From Olleya aquimaris (lineage in GTDB: Bacteria; Bacteroidota; Bacteroidia; Flavobacteriales; Flavobacteriaceae): a stretch of DNA of 64,000 nucleotides. This document shows positions 29,731-38,791 of this stretch, one piece after another. Numbering within the stretch: the stretch's first letter is position 1; every line of letters begins with the position of its first letter. Where the stretch lies: assembly GCF_003259525.1 (NCBI RefSeq), contig NZ_QLLO01000011.1, positions 1-64,000 on the forward strand, given 5' to 3'. Made by a program: the position numbers and the translations under genes. The notes below the pieces were generated by a model. That model was not told the origin of the DNA. It did not search any database and saw only the letters and a list, made by a program, of their open reading frames with translations.

Positions 29731-29824
29731 TCAGTTTGAGTGATTCCGAACACCTTCGGAATTGAATCGAGAACCCTTAAAACTTCTCGATACAATTTAT
29801 TATCAAAAATCACTCGAAGTGACG
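29731..29824. repeat. Composite palindromic element, ~94 bp (MITE/REP-like)
   Basis: The outer arms TCAGTTTGAGTGATT (29731-29745) and AATCACTCGAAGTGA (29808-29822) are inverted with two mismatches. Inside lie TTCCGAA-cacc-TTCGGAA and TTGaATCGAGAA paired with TTCTCGATaCAA. The element fills most of the gap between holA and the HsdR-N gene. From memory, similar sequences recur between genes in Flavobacteriaceae; that is not checked here. Confidence 0.7.
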
Positions 29825-29845
29825 TTATATTTATAAATTTGTGTA

Positions 29846-30289
29846 GTGCAAAAATTAAATTTTCCTACATATTCGTTTCGATTCAAAAATAGCGAAAATA
29901 AAGTATCTATTTTTGATGTTGTTCGTAAAAAATTTGTGATTTTACAACCTGAAGAATGGGTAAGACAACATTGTGTCCAATATTTAATTGAAGTTAAAAA
30001 TTACCCCTTATCCTTAATTAATGTTGAAAAAGAACTAACAATTAACGATTTAAAAAAACGCTATGATATTGTTATTTTCAATTCTGACGGAAGTATCCAT
30101 TTAATTGTAGAATGTAAAGCACCTAACATAGACATTAAACAAAATACCTTTGACCAAATTGCACGATATAACTTAGCATTAAACGCTACCTATTTAATGG
30201 TGACTAACGGAATTAATCATTATTATTGTAGTATGGATTTTGAAGCTGAACGCTATCAGTTTTTAAAAGATATTCCTGATTATAAGTAA
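29846..30289 (+). CDS. Type I restriction enzyme R N-terminal-like (PD-(D/E)XK) stand-alone protein
   Basis: 147 residues from a GTG start. Only the HsdR N-terminal nuclease fold is present: RYDIVIF supplies the aspartate and LIVECKAP the E-x-K, and QIARYNLAL matches the QxxxY motif of the fold. No helicase, HsdM or HsdS is adjacent, so this is not a restriction system by itself. It is widespread as a single gene in Bacteroidota; function unknown. The palindromic element is just upstream. Confidence 0.82.
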   Translation: MQKLNFPTYSFRFKNSENKVSIFDVVRKKFVILQPEEWVRQHCVQYLIEVKNYPLSLINVEKELTINDLKKRYDIVIFNSDGSIHLIVECKAPNIDIKQNTFDQIARYNLALNATYLMVTNGINHYYCSMDFEAERYQFLKDIPDYK

Positions 30290-30367
30290 TCAGTGTTCAG
30301 TAATAAGTAAGCAGTACTCACTCAAATAAACTAATAAAACAAAAATCCAATCAACAAATAAACCCAT

Positions 30368-31354
30368 TTGAACATAGCAGTCGTCATATTAAACTGGAAC
30401 GGAAAAGCATTGCTTGAGCAATTTTTACCCTCTGTGACTTCTTATTCTAAAGAGGCAACCATTTATGTGGCTGATAATGCCTCAACAGACAATTCTGTTG
30501 CTTTTGTAAAAGCTAATTATCCAGAGATTAAAATTATACAGAATTCGGATAATGGTGGATACGCTAAAGGGTATAATGATGCTTTAAAACACGTAGAAGA
30601 AGATATTTACTGCTTATTAAATAGTGATATAGAAGTGACTCCTAATTGGTTACTTCCAATATTAGAGACTTTTAAAACAGAACCTGATACTGCAATCATT
30701 CAGCCTAAAATATTAGACTACAACAACAAAACTTCTTTTGAATATGCAGGTGCTGCAGGTGGTTTTATTGATAAATTTGGTTATCCATATTGTAGAGGTC
30801 GTATTTTTAATACCATTGAAGCAGATACCAACCAATATCAAGACGCTTCCATTTTTTGGGCTTCGGGTGCTTGTTTCTTTATAAGAAAAGAAACATTTCA
30901 TGCACTAAACGGATTTGATGAAAGTTTTTTTGCACATATGGAAGAAATAGATTTATGTTGGCGTGCATTTAATACCAATTTTAAAACCAAATACATTAGT
31001 AACTCTACGGTGTATCATGTTGGAGGCGCTACACTTGATGCGAGTCACCCAAGAAAAACGTTTTTAAATTTTAGGAATAGCTTATTCACGTTAACCAAAA
31101 ATGCAAAGGGCAATTTGTTGGTTTTAGTTTTTGCAAGACTAGTATTGGATGGTGTCGCTGGATTACAATTTTTACTTCAATTAAAGTTTACACACCTGGT
31201 TGCAATTCTTAAAGCACATCTATCGTATTACAGGCATTTACCTTCGCTTTTAAAAGCACGTAAACACAGTATCCAAAAAACTGGATATTATAACAAAACA
31301 TCAGTAGTTTGGTCTTATTTTATTGAAAAAAAACGTAAATTCAGTCAATTATAA
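30368..31354 (+). CDS. Family 2 glycosyltransferase
   Basis: 328 residues, TTG start at 30368 (the first codon consistent with the family start MNIAVVILNWNG). A GT-A fold with LLNSDIEVT as DxD-like acid motif and FFAHMEEIDLCWRAF as the ED motif is present. The type is rhamnosyl/WcaA-like. The C-terminus has a hydrophobic segment. It adds a sugar to an envelope glycan; donor and acceptor are unknown. No other glycan genes adjoin. Confidence 0.9.
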   Translation: MNIAVVILNWNGKALLEQFLPSVTSYSKEATIYVADNASTDNSVAFVKANYPEIKIIQNSDNGGYAKGYNDALKHVEEDIYCLLNSDIEVTPNWLLPILETFKTEPDTAIIQPKILDYNNKTSFEYAGAAGGFIDKFGYPYCRGRIFNTIEADTNQYQDASIFWASGACFFIRKETFHALNGFDESFFAHMEEIDLCWRAFNTNFKTKYISNSTVYHVGGATLDASHPRKTFLNFRNSLFTLTKNAKGNLLVLVFARLVLDGVAGLQFLLQLKFTHLVAILKAHLSYYRHLPSLLKARKHSIQKTGYYNKTSVVWSYFIEKKRKFSQL

Positions 31355-31405
31355 ATCTTTTAGCAAAAGTTTTGTTAAAGCGTATTTTAACATTTTAATT
31401 ATTTA

Positions 31406-31413
31406 TACTTTTG
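31406..31413 (+). promoter_or_regulatory. -7 box for the OmpA-family gene
   Basis: TACTTTTG matches TAnnTTTG, 34 bp before the ATG at 31448. Confidence 0.45.
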
Positions 31414-31447
31414 ATATGAATAAATTAAATTTATCATTCTAACTATT

Positions 31448-32305
31448 ATGAAAAAAATCTTTTTATTAAGTGCAAGTGCACTTTTATTATTAAGCTCATG
31501 TGTATCTAAAAAAGAGTTTGCTGCGCTAGAAGCAAAACAACAGGAAACACAAGATTTATTAAATACAGCAACAGTAAAATTAAATTCTTGTTTAGCAGAT
31601 GAAGCAGCTGCAACAGCACGTATCAAAGAGTTACAAGAACGTATAGCTGATATGAAAGCTAATAACCAAGCTTTAATTGAAAGTACAAAGGACATGACTG
31701 TTTTAACAACACAAGGTGCTAAAAACCTTGAGAAGTCATTAGAAAGTATTAGAGAAAAAGAATTAAAAATTTCTAGATTACAAGATGCGTTAACTAAAAA
31801 AGACAGTGTAACGTTAGCTTTAGTAACTAGTTTAAAGAAAGAAGTTGGATTAAACGATCCAGACATCGAAATTAATGTAGAGAAAAGTGTTGTATTCATC
31901 TCATTATCAGATAAATTACTATTCCAAAGCGGAAGCTACAACATTACCTCTAGAGCTAACGAAATTTTAGCTAAAGTTGCTACAGTAATTAACGGTAAAC
32001 CTAATTTTGAAGCTTTAGTTGAAGGACACACAGACAACGTACCTTACAAAAACGGATTGTTATTAGACAACTGGGATTTAAGTGTAAAGCGTAGTACAGC
32101 TATTGTAAGAGCATTACAAAACTTAGGTGTTAAACCTGAGCAATTAATTGCAGCTGGACGTGCAGATTACGTTCCTTTAGTTGCTAATGATTCTCCTACT
32201 AACAGAGCCATTAACAGAAGAACTAAGATTTATATTCTTCCAAAAATCGATCAGTTTTATGAAATGATTGAAACGGAAATGAAGAATTTATCTGAAGAAG
32301 AATAA
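31448..32305 (+). CDS. OmpA-family peptidoglycan-binding lipoprotein
   Basis: 285 residues. A lipobox ends at LLSSC18. Residues about 22-125 form a coiled coil (alternating EAKQQETQDLL, RIKELQERI), followed by an OmpA domain with VEGHTDNVPY and the arginine region NRAINRRTKIYI that bind diaminopimelate. It links the outer membrane to peptidoglycan. Own promoter and terminator. Confidence 0.92.
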   Translation: MKKIFLLSASALLLLSSCVSKKEFAALEAKQQETQDLLNTATVKLNSCLADEAAATARIKELQERIADMKANNQALIESTKDMTVLTTQGAKNLEKSLESIREKELKISRLQDALTKKDSVTLALVTSLKKEVGLNDPDIEINVEKSVVFISLSDKLLFQSGSYNITSRANEILAKVATVINGKPNFEALVEGHTDNVPYKNGLLLDNWDLSVKRSTAIVRALQNLGVKPEQLIAAGRADYVPLVANDSPTNRAINRRTKIYILPKIDQFYEMIETEMKNLSEEE

Positions 32306-32326
32306 GATAGTTTAACAAACATATTT

Positions 32327-32357
32327 AAAAGCCTAATCGAAAGATTGGGCTTTTTTT
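32327..32357 (+). terminator. Terminator after the OmpA-family gene
   Basis: AAAAGCCTAATC (32327-32338), loop GAAA, GATTGGGCTTTT (32343-32354), with T-run to 32357. The 32358-32503 interval beyond it shows no supported gene. Confidence 0.8.
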
Positions 32358-32503
32358 ATACGTTAATTCACACTATTAAACTGAATAAAAAGTCTAAAAA
32401 AAAGAATATAGTTTTTATAAAAGCCAAAAGACCAGCAAAAAAGCCAGCCTCTTGGGTCGTGTCTTACCATTACAGAGCAACACATCCCAAAGATATAAAA
32501 AAA

Positions 32504-32854
32504 TTAAGAATCATAACTCCAAACTGATAGCTCGTTACCTGAAGGATCTAAAAATTGAAAACGACTACCACCAGGAAATGAAAAAATATCTACACAAATT
32601 GTTCCGCCAGCAATTTCAACCTGTTGTTTTGCTTGATTTAAATCTTCATGATAGATAACAACTAAGGCTCCATTAGTAATAGGCTGGTCTGTTTTTTCAA
32701 AACCTCCAGCAACACCACTAGCCTCAAAAGCAACATACCTATCACCATAGTCTGTAAATTGCCAACCAAAAACTTTATTGTAAAAGGTTTTAGCAGTTTC
32801 TAAATCTGTAGCTTTAAACTCGATGTAATTAATGTGGTTGTTGGTTGGTTTCAT
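32504..32854 (-). CDS. VOC-family (glyoxalase/bleomycin resistance fold) protein
   Basis: 116 residues, one vicinal-oxygen-chelate unit: NYIEFKATDLETAKTFYNKVFGW at the start and FLDPSGNELSVW at the end are family hallmarks. Several bacterial homologues are annotated as lactoylglutathione-lyase-like; the substrate is unknown. It follows tsaC by 48 bp on the same strand and is likely last in the uvrD-tsaC transcript. Confidence 0.9.
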   Translation of the reverse strand: MKPTNNHINYIEFKATDLETAKTFYNKVFGWQFTDYGDRYVAFEASGVAGGFEKTDQPITNGALVVIYHEDLNQAKQQVEIAGGTICVDIFSFPGGSRFQFLDPSGNELSVWSYDS

Positions 32855-32902
32855 TGTTTTCTATTATAAAAAATGTCGAGTTACTTTTCACCATTTACGC
32901 AA

Positions 32903-33523
32903 CTAGAAAATCTCCAAGCTCCCCTTACCTTCTCTTACTATTAAAGGCTCATCACCCGATAAATCTATAATAGTTGATGCTTGGTTATCTCCATAACCAC
33001 CATCTATGACTAAATCCACTAATTTATCCCATTTTTCAAGTATTAATTCGGGATCTGTAGTATACTCTAAGATGGTATCTTCATCTCTTATAGATGTAGA
33101 TACTATTGGGTTACCTAATGCTTTTACAATCTCTAAAGCAATGTTATTATTAGGCACACGTATACCTACTTCTTTTTTCTTTTTAAAAGCAGCGGGTAAT
33201 GTTTTAGAACCTGGTAAAATAAAAGTGTAAGCACCAGGTAAGGCACGTTTTAAGATTTTAAATGTGGTACTATCTATTTGCTTAACGTAATCTGAAAGAT
33301 TACTTAAATCATGACAGATAAAAGAAAAATTAGCTTTATCTAGCTTTACACCCTTAATACGTGCAACACGTTCTAATGCTTTGGTATTAGTAATATCACA
33401 ACCCAATCCATAAACTGTATCTGTTGGGTAAATAATAAGTCCTCCTTTTTTTAAAACCTCAACAACCTTTTTAATGGCTTTTGGGTTAGGATTTTCTTCG
33501 TAAATTTTAATAAATTCTGCCAT
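32903..33523 (-). CDS. tsaC: L-threonylcarbamoyladenylate synthase (TsaC/Sua5/YrdC)
   Basis: 206 residues. The enzyme makes threonylcarbamoyl-AMP for t6A37 of tRNA. The core motif KKGGLIIYPTDTVYGLGCD and the KxR/SxN set (P-loop region NPIVSTSIR) are present. Length is that of the short YrdC/TsaC form without the Sua5 C-terminal domain. It follows uvrD by 21 bp. Confidence 0.92.
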   Translation of the reverse strand: MAEFIKIYEENPNPKAIKKVVEVLKKGGLIIYPTDTVYGLGCDITNTKALERVARIKGVKLDKANFSFICHDLSNLSDYVKQIDSTTFKILKRALPGAYTFILPGSKTLPAAFKKKKEVGIRVPNNNIALEIVKALGNPIVSTSIRDEDTILEYTTDPELILEKWDKLVDLVIDGGYGDNQASTIIDLSGDEPLIVREGKGSLEIF

Positions 33524-33544
33524 AATAGTTAAAGGTATTAAATT

Positions 33545-35884
33545 CTAACCAATAATTTCAAGCTTAGCAAAACGCAGTAACAATTTCTTTTTACCACCAA
33601 ATTCAAAATTAATTTCGGCTTTAATATCTGTGCCTTTACCTTCTATTTTTAGGACTTCACCTCTACCAAATTTTAAATGTTTTACTCGGTTACCCACTAC
33701 CAAATCTGCTCCAAACAAACTCGCATCCATTGGCGCTTGTATCTCTGATGCTTTTTTTAATTTTTTTGGTGCACTAATTTCAAAATTAGCAGGTTTTGTT
33801 TTTTCTTTCTTTTTAAATTTAGGTTGCACTGGTTTTTTAAATCTTATTTTATTTGGCTCTACATCTCCAAAAATATCAGCAGATAGCATTGGGTTGATAC
33901 GTCGTTCTTCTTTTGGCGTAATGTTTTCTATAAATTGCTCGTCTATTTCTTCAATAAAACGACTAGGCTCAGAATCTACTAATTTTCCCCAACGGTAACG
34001 AGATAATGCATAAGTAAGATAGGCTTGTTTTTCGGCTCTGGTTAAGGCAACGTAAAATAAACGACGTTCTTCTTCAAGTTCTGCACGCGTATTCATACTC
34101 ATGGCACTTGGAAATAAATCTTCTTCTAAACCAACCACAAATACATGATTAAACTCTAATCCTTTGGCTAAGTGAATGGTCATTAATGCAACATGATTTG
34201 GGTCTCCTTTATCACCATCTAAATCTGTTGCTAAAGCAATATCTTCTAAAAATTCTGCTAAATCACCTTTAGAATCGGCTATTTCTAGTTGTCCTTCAAC
34301 AAAATCCTTGATACCATTTAAGAGTTCTTCAACGTTTTCTAATCTGGTGACACCCTCTGGTGTACCATCTTTATTAAACTCTTTCATTAACCCACTTGAT
34401 TTTACAATATGCTCAGCTAAATCAAATGCATTAGCGGTTTGATTCATTACCTGATAGCTTTCAATAAGGGTCACAAAATCGCGGAGTTTATTTTTGGTTC
34501 CGTTATTAATATTAATATCAACAGTATCAATATCTTTCAACACCTGAAAAATAGTTTTGTTTAAGTTATTGGCTGCAACCACTAATCGGTCTATAGTGGT
34601 TTGACCTATACCTCTAGCTGGATAGTTTATAACACGTTTTAAAGCTTCTTCGTCTGCTGTGTTTAAAACCAGACGTAAATAAGCAGTAACGTCTTTAATT
34701 TCTTTACGTTGATAAAAGGATAATCCTCCATAAATTCGGTATGGAATATCACGTTTTCTTAGGGCGTCTTCCATTGCACGTGACTGTGCGTTGGTACGAT
34801 ACAATATAGCAAAATCGCTATTTGGTAGATGCTCGTTCATTTTGGTTTCCCAAATGGTACTTGCTACATAACGTCCTTCGTCACCATCTGTTAAACTACG
34901 ATGTACTTTTACTTTTGGACCTTCTTCATTTGCTGTCCAAACCACTTTTTCTAGCTTGGTTTTATTATGTTCGATAACCGAGTTTGCTGCACCAACAATA
35001 TTTTTTGTAGAACGATAATTTTGCTCTAAACGGTAGAGCTTTACATTATCATAATCTTTTTGAAAATTTAAAATGTTATTAATGTTAGCACCTCTAAATG
35101 CATAAATACTTTGTGCATCATCACCTACCACACAAATATTTTGAAAACGGTCTGCCAATGCACGAACAATTAAGTATTGACTGTGGTTAGTATCTTGGTA
35201 CTCGTCCACCAAAATGTATCTAAATTTATCTTGATATTTAGCTAAAACCGATGGAAAACGCGTTAATAGCTCGTTAGTACGCAATAATAAATCATCAAAA
35301 TCCATTGCTCCAGCTTTAAAACAACGGTCTACGTATGCTTGATAGATTTCACCCATTCTAGGTCGTCTAGCCATAGCATCTGCTTCCATTAACTCTGGAT
35401 TGTTAAAATAGGCTTTAACTGTAATTAAGCTGTTTTTATAAGACGATATCCTACTATAGACTTGTTTGGTTTTATATAAGTCTTTATCTAGCCCCATTTC
35501 TTTAATTATAGCGCCTAATAATTTTTGAGAATCTTGAGTATCGTAAATAGTAAAATTACTAGGAAACCCTAAGTGGTGACCTTCAAAACGTAGGATTTTA
35601 GCAAAAACCGAGTGAAAGGTTCCCATCCATAAGTTTTTAGCTTCACTAGCACCAACAATTTGTGCAATACGTTCTTTCATTTCGCGTGCAGCTTTATTAG
35701 TAAAGGTTAAGGCTAAAATGCTAAATGCATCAACACCTTGACTCATTAAATAAGCTATACGATAAGTAAGCACTCTTGTTTTACCAGAACCTGCACCAGC
35801 AATAATAATCATTGGTCCATCTTTTTGTATTGTGGGCTCTAGTTGTGCGTCGTTTAATTGACTTAAATATTTCTCCAATGTCAT
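33545..35884 (-). CDS. uvrD: ATP-dependent DNA helicase UvrD/PcrA (superfamily 1)
   Basis: 779 residues. Q motif LNDAQ (10-14), Walker A GAGSGKT (30-36), DEYQDTN Walker B, QNYRS and the motif VI VALTRAEKQAYLTY are present. The C-terminal segment has the small SH3/Tudor-like end (VKHLKFGRGEV) used by UvrD/PcrA to contact RNA polymerase. It functions in repair, replication restart and R-loop removal. Likely first gene of uvrD-tsaC-VOC. Confidence 0.94.
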   Translation of the reverse strand: MTLEKYLSQLNDAQLEPTIQKDGPMIIIAGAGSGKTRVLTYRIAYLMSQGVDAFSILALTFTNKAAREMKERIAQIVGASEAKNLWMGTFHSVFAKILRFEGHHLGFPSNFTIYDTQDSQKLLGAIIKEMGLDKDLYKTKQVYSRISSYKNSLITVKAYFNNPELMEADAMARRPRMGEIYQAYVDRCFKAGAMDFDDLLLRTNELLTRFPSVLAKYQDKFRYILVDEYQDTNHSQYLIVRALADRFQNICVVGDDAQSIYAFRGANINNILNFQKDYDNVKLYRLEQNYRSTKNIVGAANSVIEHNKTKLEKVVWTANEEGPKVKVHRSLTDGDEGRYVASTIWETKMNEHLPNSDFAILYRTNAQSRAMEDALRKRDIPYRIYGGLSFYQRKEIKDVTAYLRLVLNTADEEALKRVINYPARGIGQTTIDRLVVAANNLNKTIFQVLKDIDTVDININNGTKNKLRDFVTLIESYQVMNQTANAFDLAEHIVKSSGLMKEFNKDGTPEGVTRLENVEELLNGIKDFVEGQLEIADSKGDLAEFLEDIALATDLDGDKGDPNHVALMTIHLAKGLEFNHVFVVGLEEDLFPSAMSMNTRAELEEERRLFYVALTRAEKQAYLTYALSRYRWGKLVDSEPSRFIEEIDEQFIENITPKEERRINPMLSADIFGDVEPNKIRFKKPVQPKFKKKEKTKPANFEISAPKKLKKASEIQAPMDASLFGADLVVGNRVKHLKFGRGEVLKIEGKGTDIKAEINFEFGGKKKLLLRFAKLEIIG

Positions 35885-36035
35885 TTCAATTTTAAGAGCA
35901 GTAAAAATAACTATTGTAATACTTTTAAAGCTTTGGTTTTATTAATAATTATAAACAATTAAGGTTTACATTATATTATCAAAGAAATTAATTGTTGTTT
36001 TTAAATTAAATCAAGCTGTGCTTATTTTTAATTTT

Positions 36036-36043
36036 TATTTTTG
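36036..36043 (+). promoter_or_regulatory. -7 box for GltS-like gene
   Basis: TATTTTTG matches TAnnTTTG, 23 bp before the ATG at 36067. Confidence 0.45.
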
Positions 36044-36066
36044 AAAAAAACACATTTACTAATATT

Positions 36067-37620
36067 ATGGACTCCTTTCTAAACTTTTTATCTTCAATCA
36101 CTTGGTGGATGTGGATTATTGTTGCTTTAGTTATTATAGCAATTAGAGATATTATTCAACGCAAACACACTATTAGTAGAAATTTTCCAATAGTGGGTCA
36201 TTTTAGATACATATTGGAAAGTATAGGACCAGAATTACGCCAATATTTAGTAGCAAACAACAGAGAAGAACTTCCTTTTAATCGTATTGAGAGAGGTTGG
36301 GTTTATGCGTCTTCAAAAAACGAAAACAATTACGAGGGTTTTGGTACCGATCGAGACATTTACACTCATCAACATATATTTATCAATAATGCTATGATTC
36401 CGTATCGGGTTGAGGACAATCATGTTAATGCAAAAGATAAATACTTTTTACCTTGTGCAAAAGTTATAGGAGCCCATAACAAGCGTCGCAGACCGTATCG
36501 TCCTGCGTCCATAATTAATGTATCTGCTATGAGTTATGGTTCATTATCTGCACGTGCAATAGACTCGTTAAACAAAGGTTGTAAAATCGCTGGAGCCTAT
36601 CATAATACCGGAGAAGGTGGTTTGTCGCCATATCATAGTAATGGTAGTGATGTGGTCTTTCATTTTGGAACTGGGTATTTTGGAGTAAGATCTGAAGACG
36701 GAAACTTTTCTATGGAGAAAATGAAAAAACTAGTAGCAGACAACCCCTTTATTCGTGCAATAGAATTAAAACTATCTCAAGGCGCTAAACCTGGAAAAGG
36801 TGGTGTATTACCAGGTTCTAAAATTAGTAAAGAAATTGCTGAAATACGTGGAGTAAAAGTAGGTGTAGATGTATTATCACCTCCTACACATAAAGCCTTT
36901 AAGACAATACCAGAAATGGTTGATTTTATTGAAGCTATTGCAGAAGAAACAGGATTACCTGTTGGTATTAAAGCAGCAATTGGGAAATTAGATCAATGGG
37001 AAGAATTAACAGATATTATGAAAAACACTGGTAAAGGTCCTGATTTTATATCTGTTGATGGTGGCGAAGGTGGTACAGGAGCAGCACCACCAAGCTTTGC
37101 AGATCATGTATCTTTACCTTGGGTATATGGATTTGGTGACCTTTATAAATTATTTCAGAAAAAAGGACTAGAAAAACAAGTGGTTTTTATAGGTAGTGGT
37201 AAACTAGGGTTTCCCGGTAAAGCTGCTATGGCGTTTTCAATGGGTGTTGATATTATAAACGTTGCCAGAGAAGCTATGATGAGTATTGGTTGCATCCAAG
37301 CACAAGTTTGTCATACTAATCGTTGCCCAAGTGGAGTAGCAACACAAAGTAAATGGTTACAGCGTGGTATAGATGTGCCTTTAAAATCTGAGCGATTAGC
37401 ACAATACTTTAAAACCTTTAAAAAAGAATTTTTAGAAATTACACATGCTACAGGATACGAACATCCATGCCAATTTAAAATGAGTGATGTAGAAGTCAAT
37501 GTGGATGACCACAACTTATCTAAAGAGCTAAGCGGAACGTACGGTTACGAGAAAACTCCAGTACCTTTTAACGGAATGCAAAGTTTAAAAGATTGCCAGT
37601 ATTTAGGCGGAAAACATTAA
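36067..37620 (+). CDS. FMN-binding glutamate synthase-like oxidoreductase
   Basis: 517 residues. A single membrane segment (about 9-25) precedes the FMN-binding glutamate synthase barrel: MSYGSLSARAID, GEGGLSPYH and HTNRCPSGVATQ. The amidotransferase half of full GltB is absent, so it is a stand-alone synthase-like domain of unclear substrate; archaeal-type GltS or other FMN oxidoreductase roles are possible. It has its own -7 box. Confidence 0.88.
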   Translation: MDSFLNFLSSITWWMWIIVALVIIAIRDIIQRKHTISRNFPIVGHFRYILESIGPELRQYLVANNREELPFNRIERGWVYASSKNENNYEGFGTDRDIYTHQHIFINNAMIPYRVEDNHVNAKDKYFLPCAKVIGAHNKRRRPYRPASIINVSAMSYGSLSARAIDSLNKGCKIAGAYHNTGEGGLSPYHSNGSDVVFHFGTGYFGVRSEDGNFSMEKMKKLVADNPFIRAIELKLSQGAKPGKGGVLPGSKISKEIAEIRGVKVGVDVLSPPTHKAFKTIPEMVDFIEAIAEETGLPVGIKAAIGKLDQWEELTDIMKNTGKGPDFISVDGGEGGTGAAPPSFADHVSLPWVYGFGDLYKLFQKKGLEKQVVFIGSGKLGFPGKAAMAFSMGVDIINVAREAMMSIGCIQAQVCHTNRCPSGVATQSKWLQRGIDVPLKSERLAQYFKTFKKEFLEITHATGYEHPCQFKMSDVEVNVDDHNLSKELSGTYGYEKTPVPFNGMQSLKDCQYLGGKH

Positions 37621-37673
37621 ACTTGTACAATAATTTAAAACACACTAAGTTTGTTATATAAACTAAAACTAAT

Positions 37674-38192
37674 ATGGAACAACAGCTTTTAAACCTTTTA
37701 ATGTACACAATACCTTCTCTAGTAACAGGATCTGTTGCTTATCTATTTTTTAGAGAGCATATGCAAAATGAAGAGGAGCGTCGTAAGTTTAATATCATGA
37801 AATCCTTAAGTAAAGAGTCTTTACCAGTTAGACTTCAAGCTTATGAGAGGTTAGCGTTGTTTTTAGAACGTATATCACCTAACAAATTGTTGTTACGTGT
37901 TGCACCTTTGTCTTCGGACAAACAAGCTTATGAAGATTTACTAATAAAAAATATCGAACAAGAATTTGAGCATAATTTAGCACAACAAATTTATTTAAGC
38001 GACAATTGTTGGAGTGTGGTTAACGCGTCTAAAAGTGCAACCATACAATTAATACGTAAAGTTGGTGTAAGCGAAAAAATAGACTCTGCTAATAAATTAA
38101 GAGAAGCTATATTAAACGAAATGTTAGACAAACCAGCACCTAGTAACGCTGGATTACATTTTATTAAAAAAGAAGTTGGAGAAATTTGGTAG
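37674..38192 (+). CDS. Membrane-anchored conserved hypothetical (possibly DUF7935-like)
   Basis: 172 residues. One N-terminal transmembrane helix (about 8-25) followed by a charged cytoplasmic-type helical domain (RKFNIMKSLSKESLPVRLQAYERLALFLERI). I recall similar proteins as a flavobacterial DUF family but am not sure of the number. It lies 53 bp after the FMN oxidoreductase gene. A strong terminator follows. Confidence 0.7.
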   Translation: MEQQLLNLLMYTIPSLVTGSVAYLFFREHMQNEEERRKFNIMKSLSKESLPVRLQAYERLALFLERISPNKLLLRVAPLSSDKQAYEDLLIKNIEQEFEHNLAQQIYLSDNCWSVVNASKSATIQLIRKVGVSEKIDSANKLREAILNEMLDKPAPSNAGLHFIKKEVGEIW

Positions 38193-38210
38193 TACTCACT
38201 GATATATAAA

Positions 38211-38241
38211 AAAAGCCTCATCTTTTTGATGAGGCTTTTTT
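38211..38241. terminator. Bidirectional terminator between 37674 gene and 38261 lipoprotein
   Basis: AAAAGCCTCATC (38211-38222), loop TTTTT, GATGAGGCTTTT (38228-38239), plus T-run. It serves both convergent genes. Confidence 0.82.
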
Positions 38242-38260
38242 TATGCTATTTACTATATAT

Positions 38261-38692
38261 TTAATGTACAACATCTATGGTTACACAAAACTCTCCTGTA
38301 ATTGGATCTCCGTTATAAACACCGTTAAATACAAATCTCATGGTATCTCCTACCATACTTCCAGTAGCTACACAAGAGACATTTACTGTTTCATTTGGAC
38401 CATTTCCTATTATTAATGTTCCGTTTCCTGTTTGGTTTAAATTTACTGTTGTAGTTACAAACACTATTCCTGAGCCATAAATTTCTACCTCTGGACCATT
38501 ACTAGAGGTTACAAAAAAATCTGTCGTTAAGTTTGCTTCTGGTATAAAAACCTGAGGGTTTACTCCTAAATCATAGAATAATCCTTGAGTGGTACAAGTG
38601 GTTAATACGCCATCATCGTCATTATTACAACTTGATAAAAAAGAGATGATTATTATAAAAAATACTGTTTTTAAAAGATTTAAAGTTTTCAT
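38261..38692 (-). CDS. Small lipoprotein, probably surface-exposed
   Basis: 143 residues. Lipobox FLSSC22 is followed by NNDDDG, an acidic stretch like the lipoprotein export signal that sends Bacteroidota lipoproteins to the cell surface. The remaining ~110 residues look like a beta-rich secreted domain with a few cysteines. Not recognised further. Monocistronic. Confidence 0.75.
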   Translation of the reverse strand: MKTLNLLKTVFFIIIISFLSSCNNDDDGVLTTCTTQGLFYDLGVNPQVFIPEANLTTDFFVTSSNGPEVEIYGSGIVFVTTTVNLNQTGNGTLIIGNGPNETVNVSCVATGSMVGDTMRFVFNGVYNGDPITGEFCVTIDVVH

Positions 38693-38791
38693 AATATGAT
38701 AATTAAAAGGTTATTATTGTTTGTTTACATCTTTATATAAACAAGACATTAATTTTGTTACCCTTTAATTATAATATTCAACCAATTCTTT

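Noticed and set aside
29846-30289. Part of a type I restriction-modification system
   Set aside because: No methyltransferase, specificity or helicase gene lies near it; only the N-terminal nuclease fold is present.
32345-32527. 60-codon plus-strand open frame after the OmpA-family terminator
   Set aside because: It would start with TTG inside the terminator hairpin and ends in the VOC gene; the lysine-rich product is unlike any family I know. I treat it as chance, though a small gene with a later start is not excluded.
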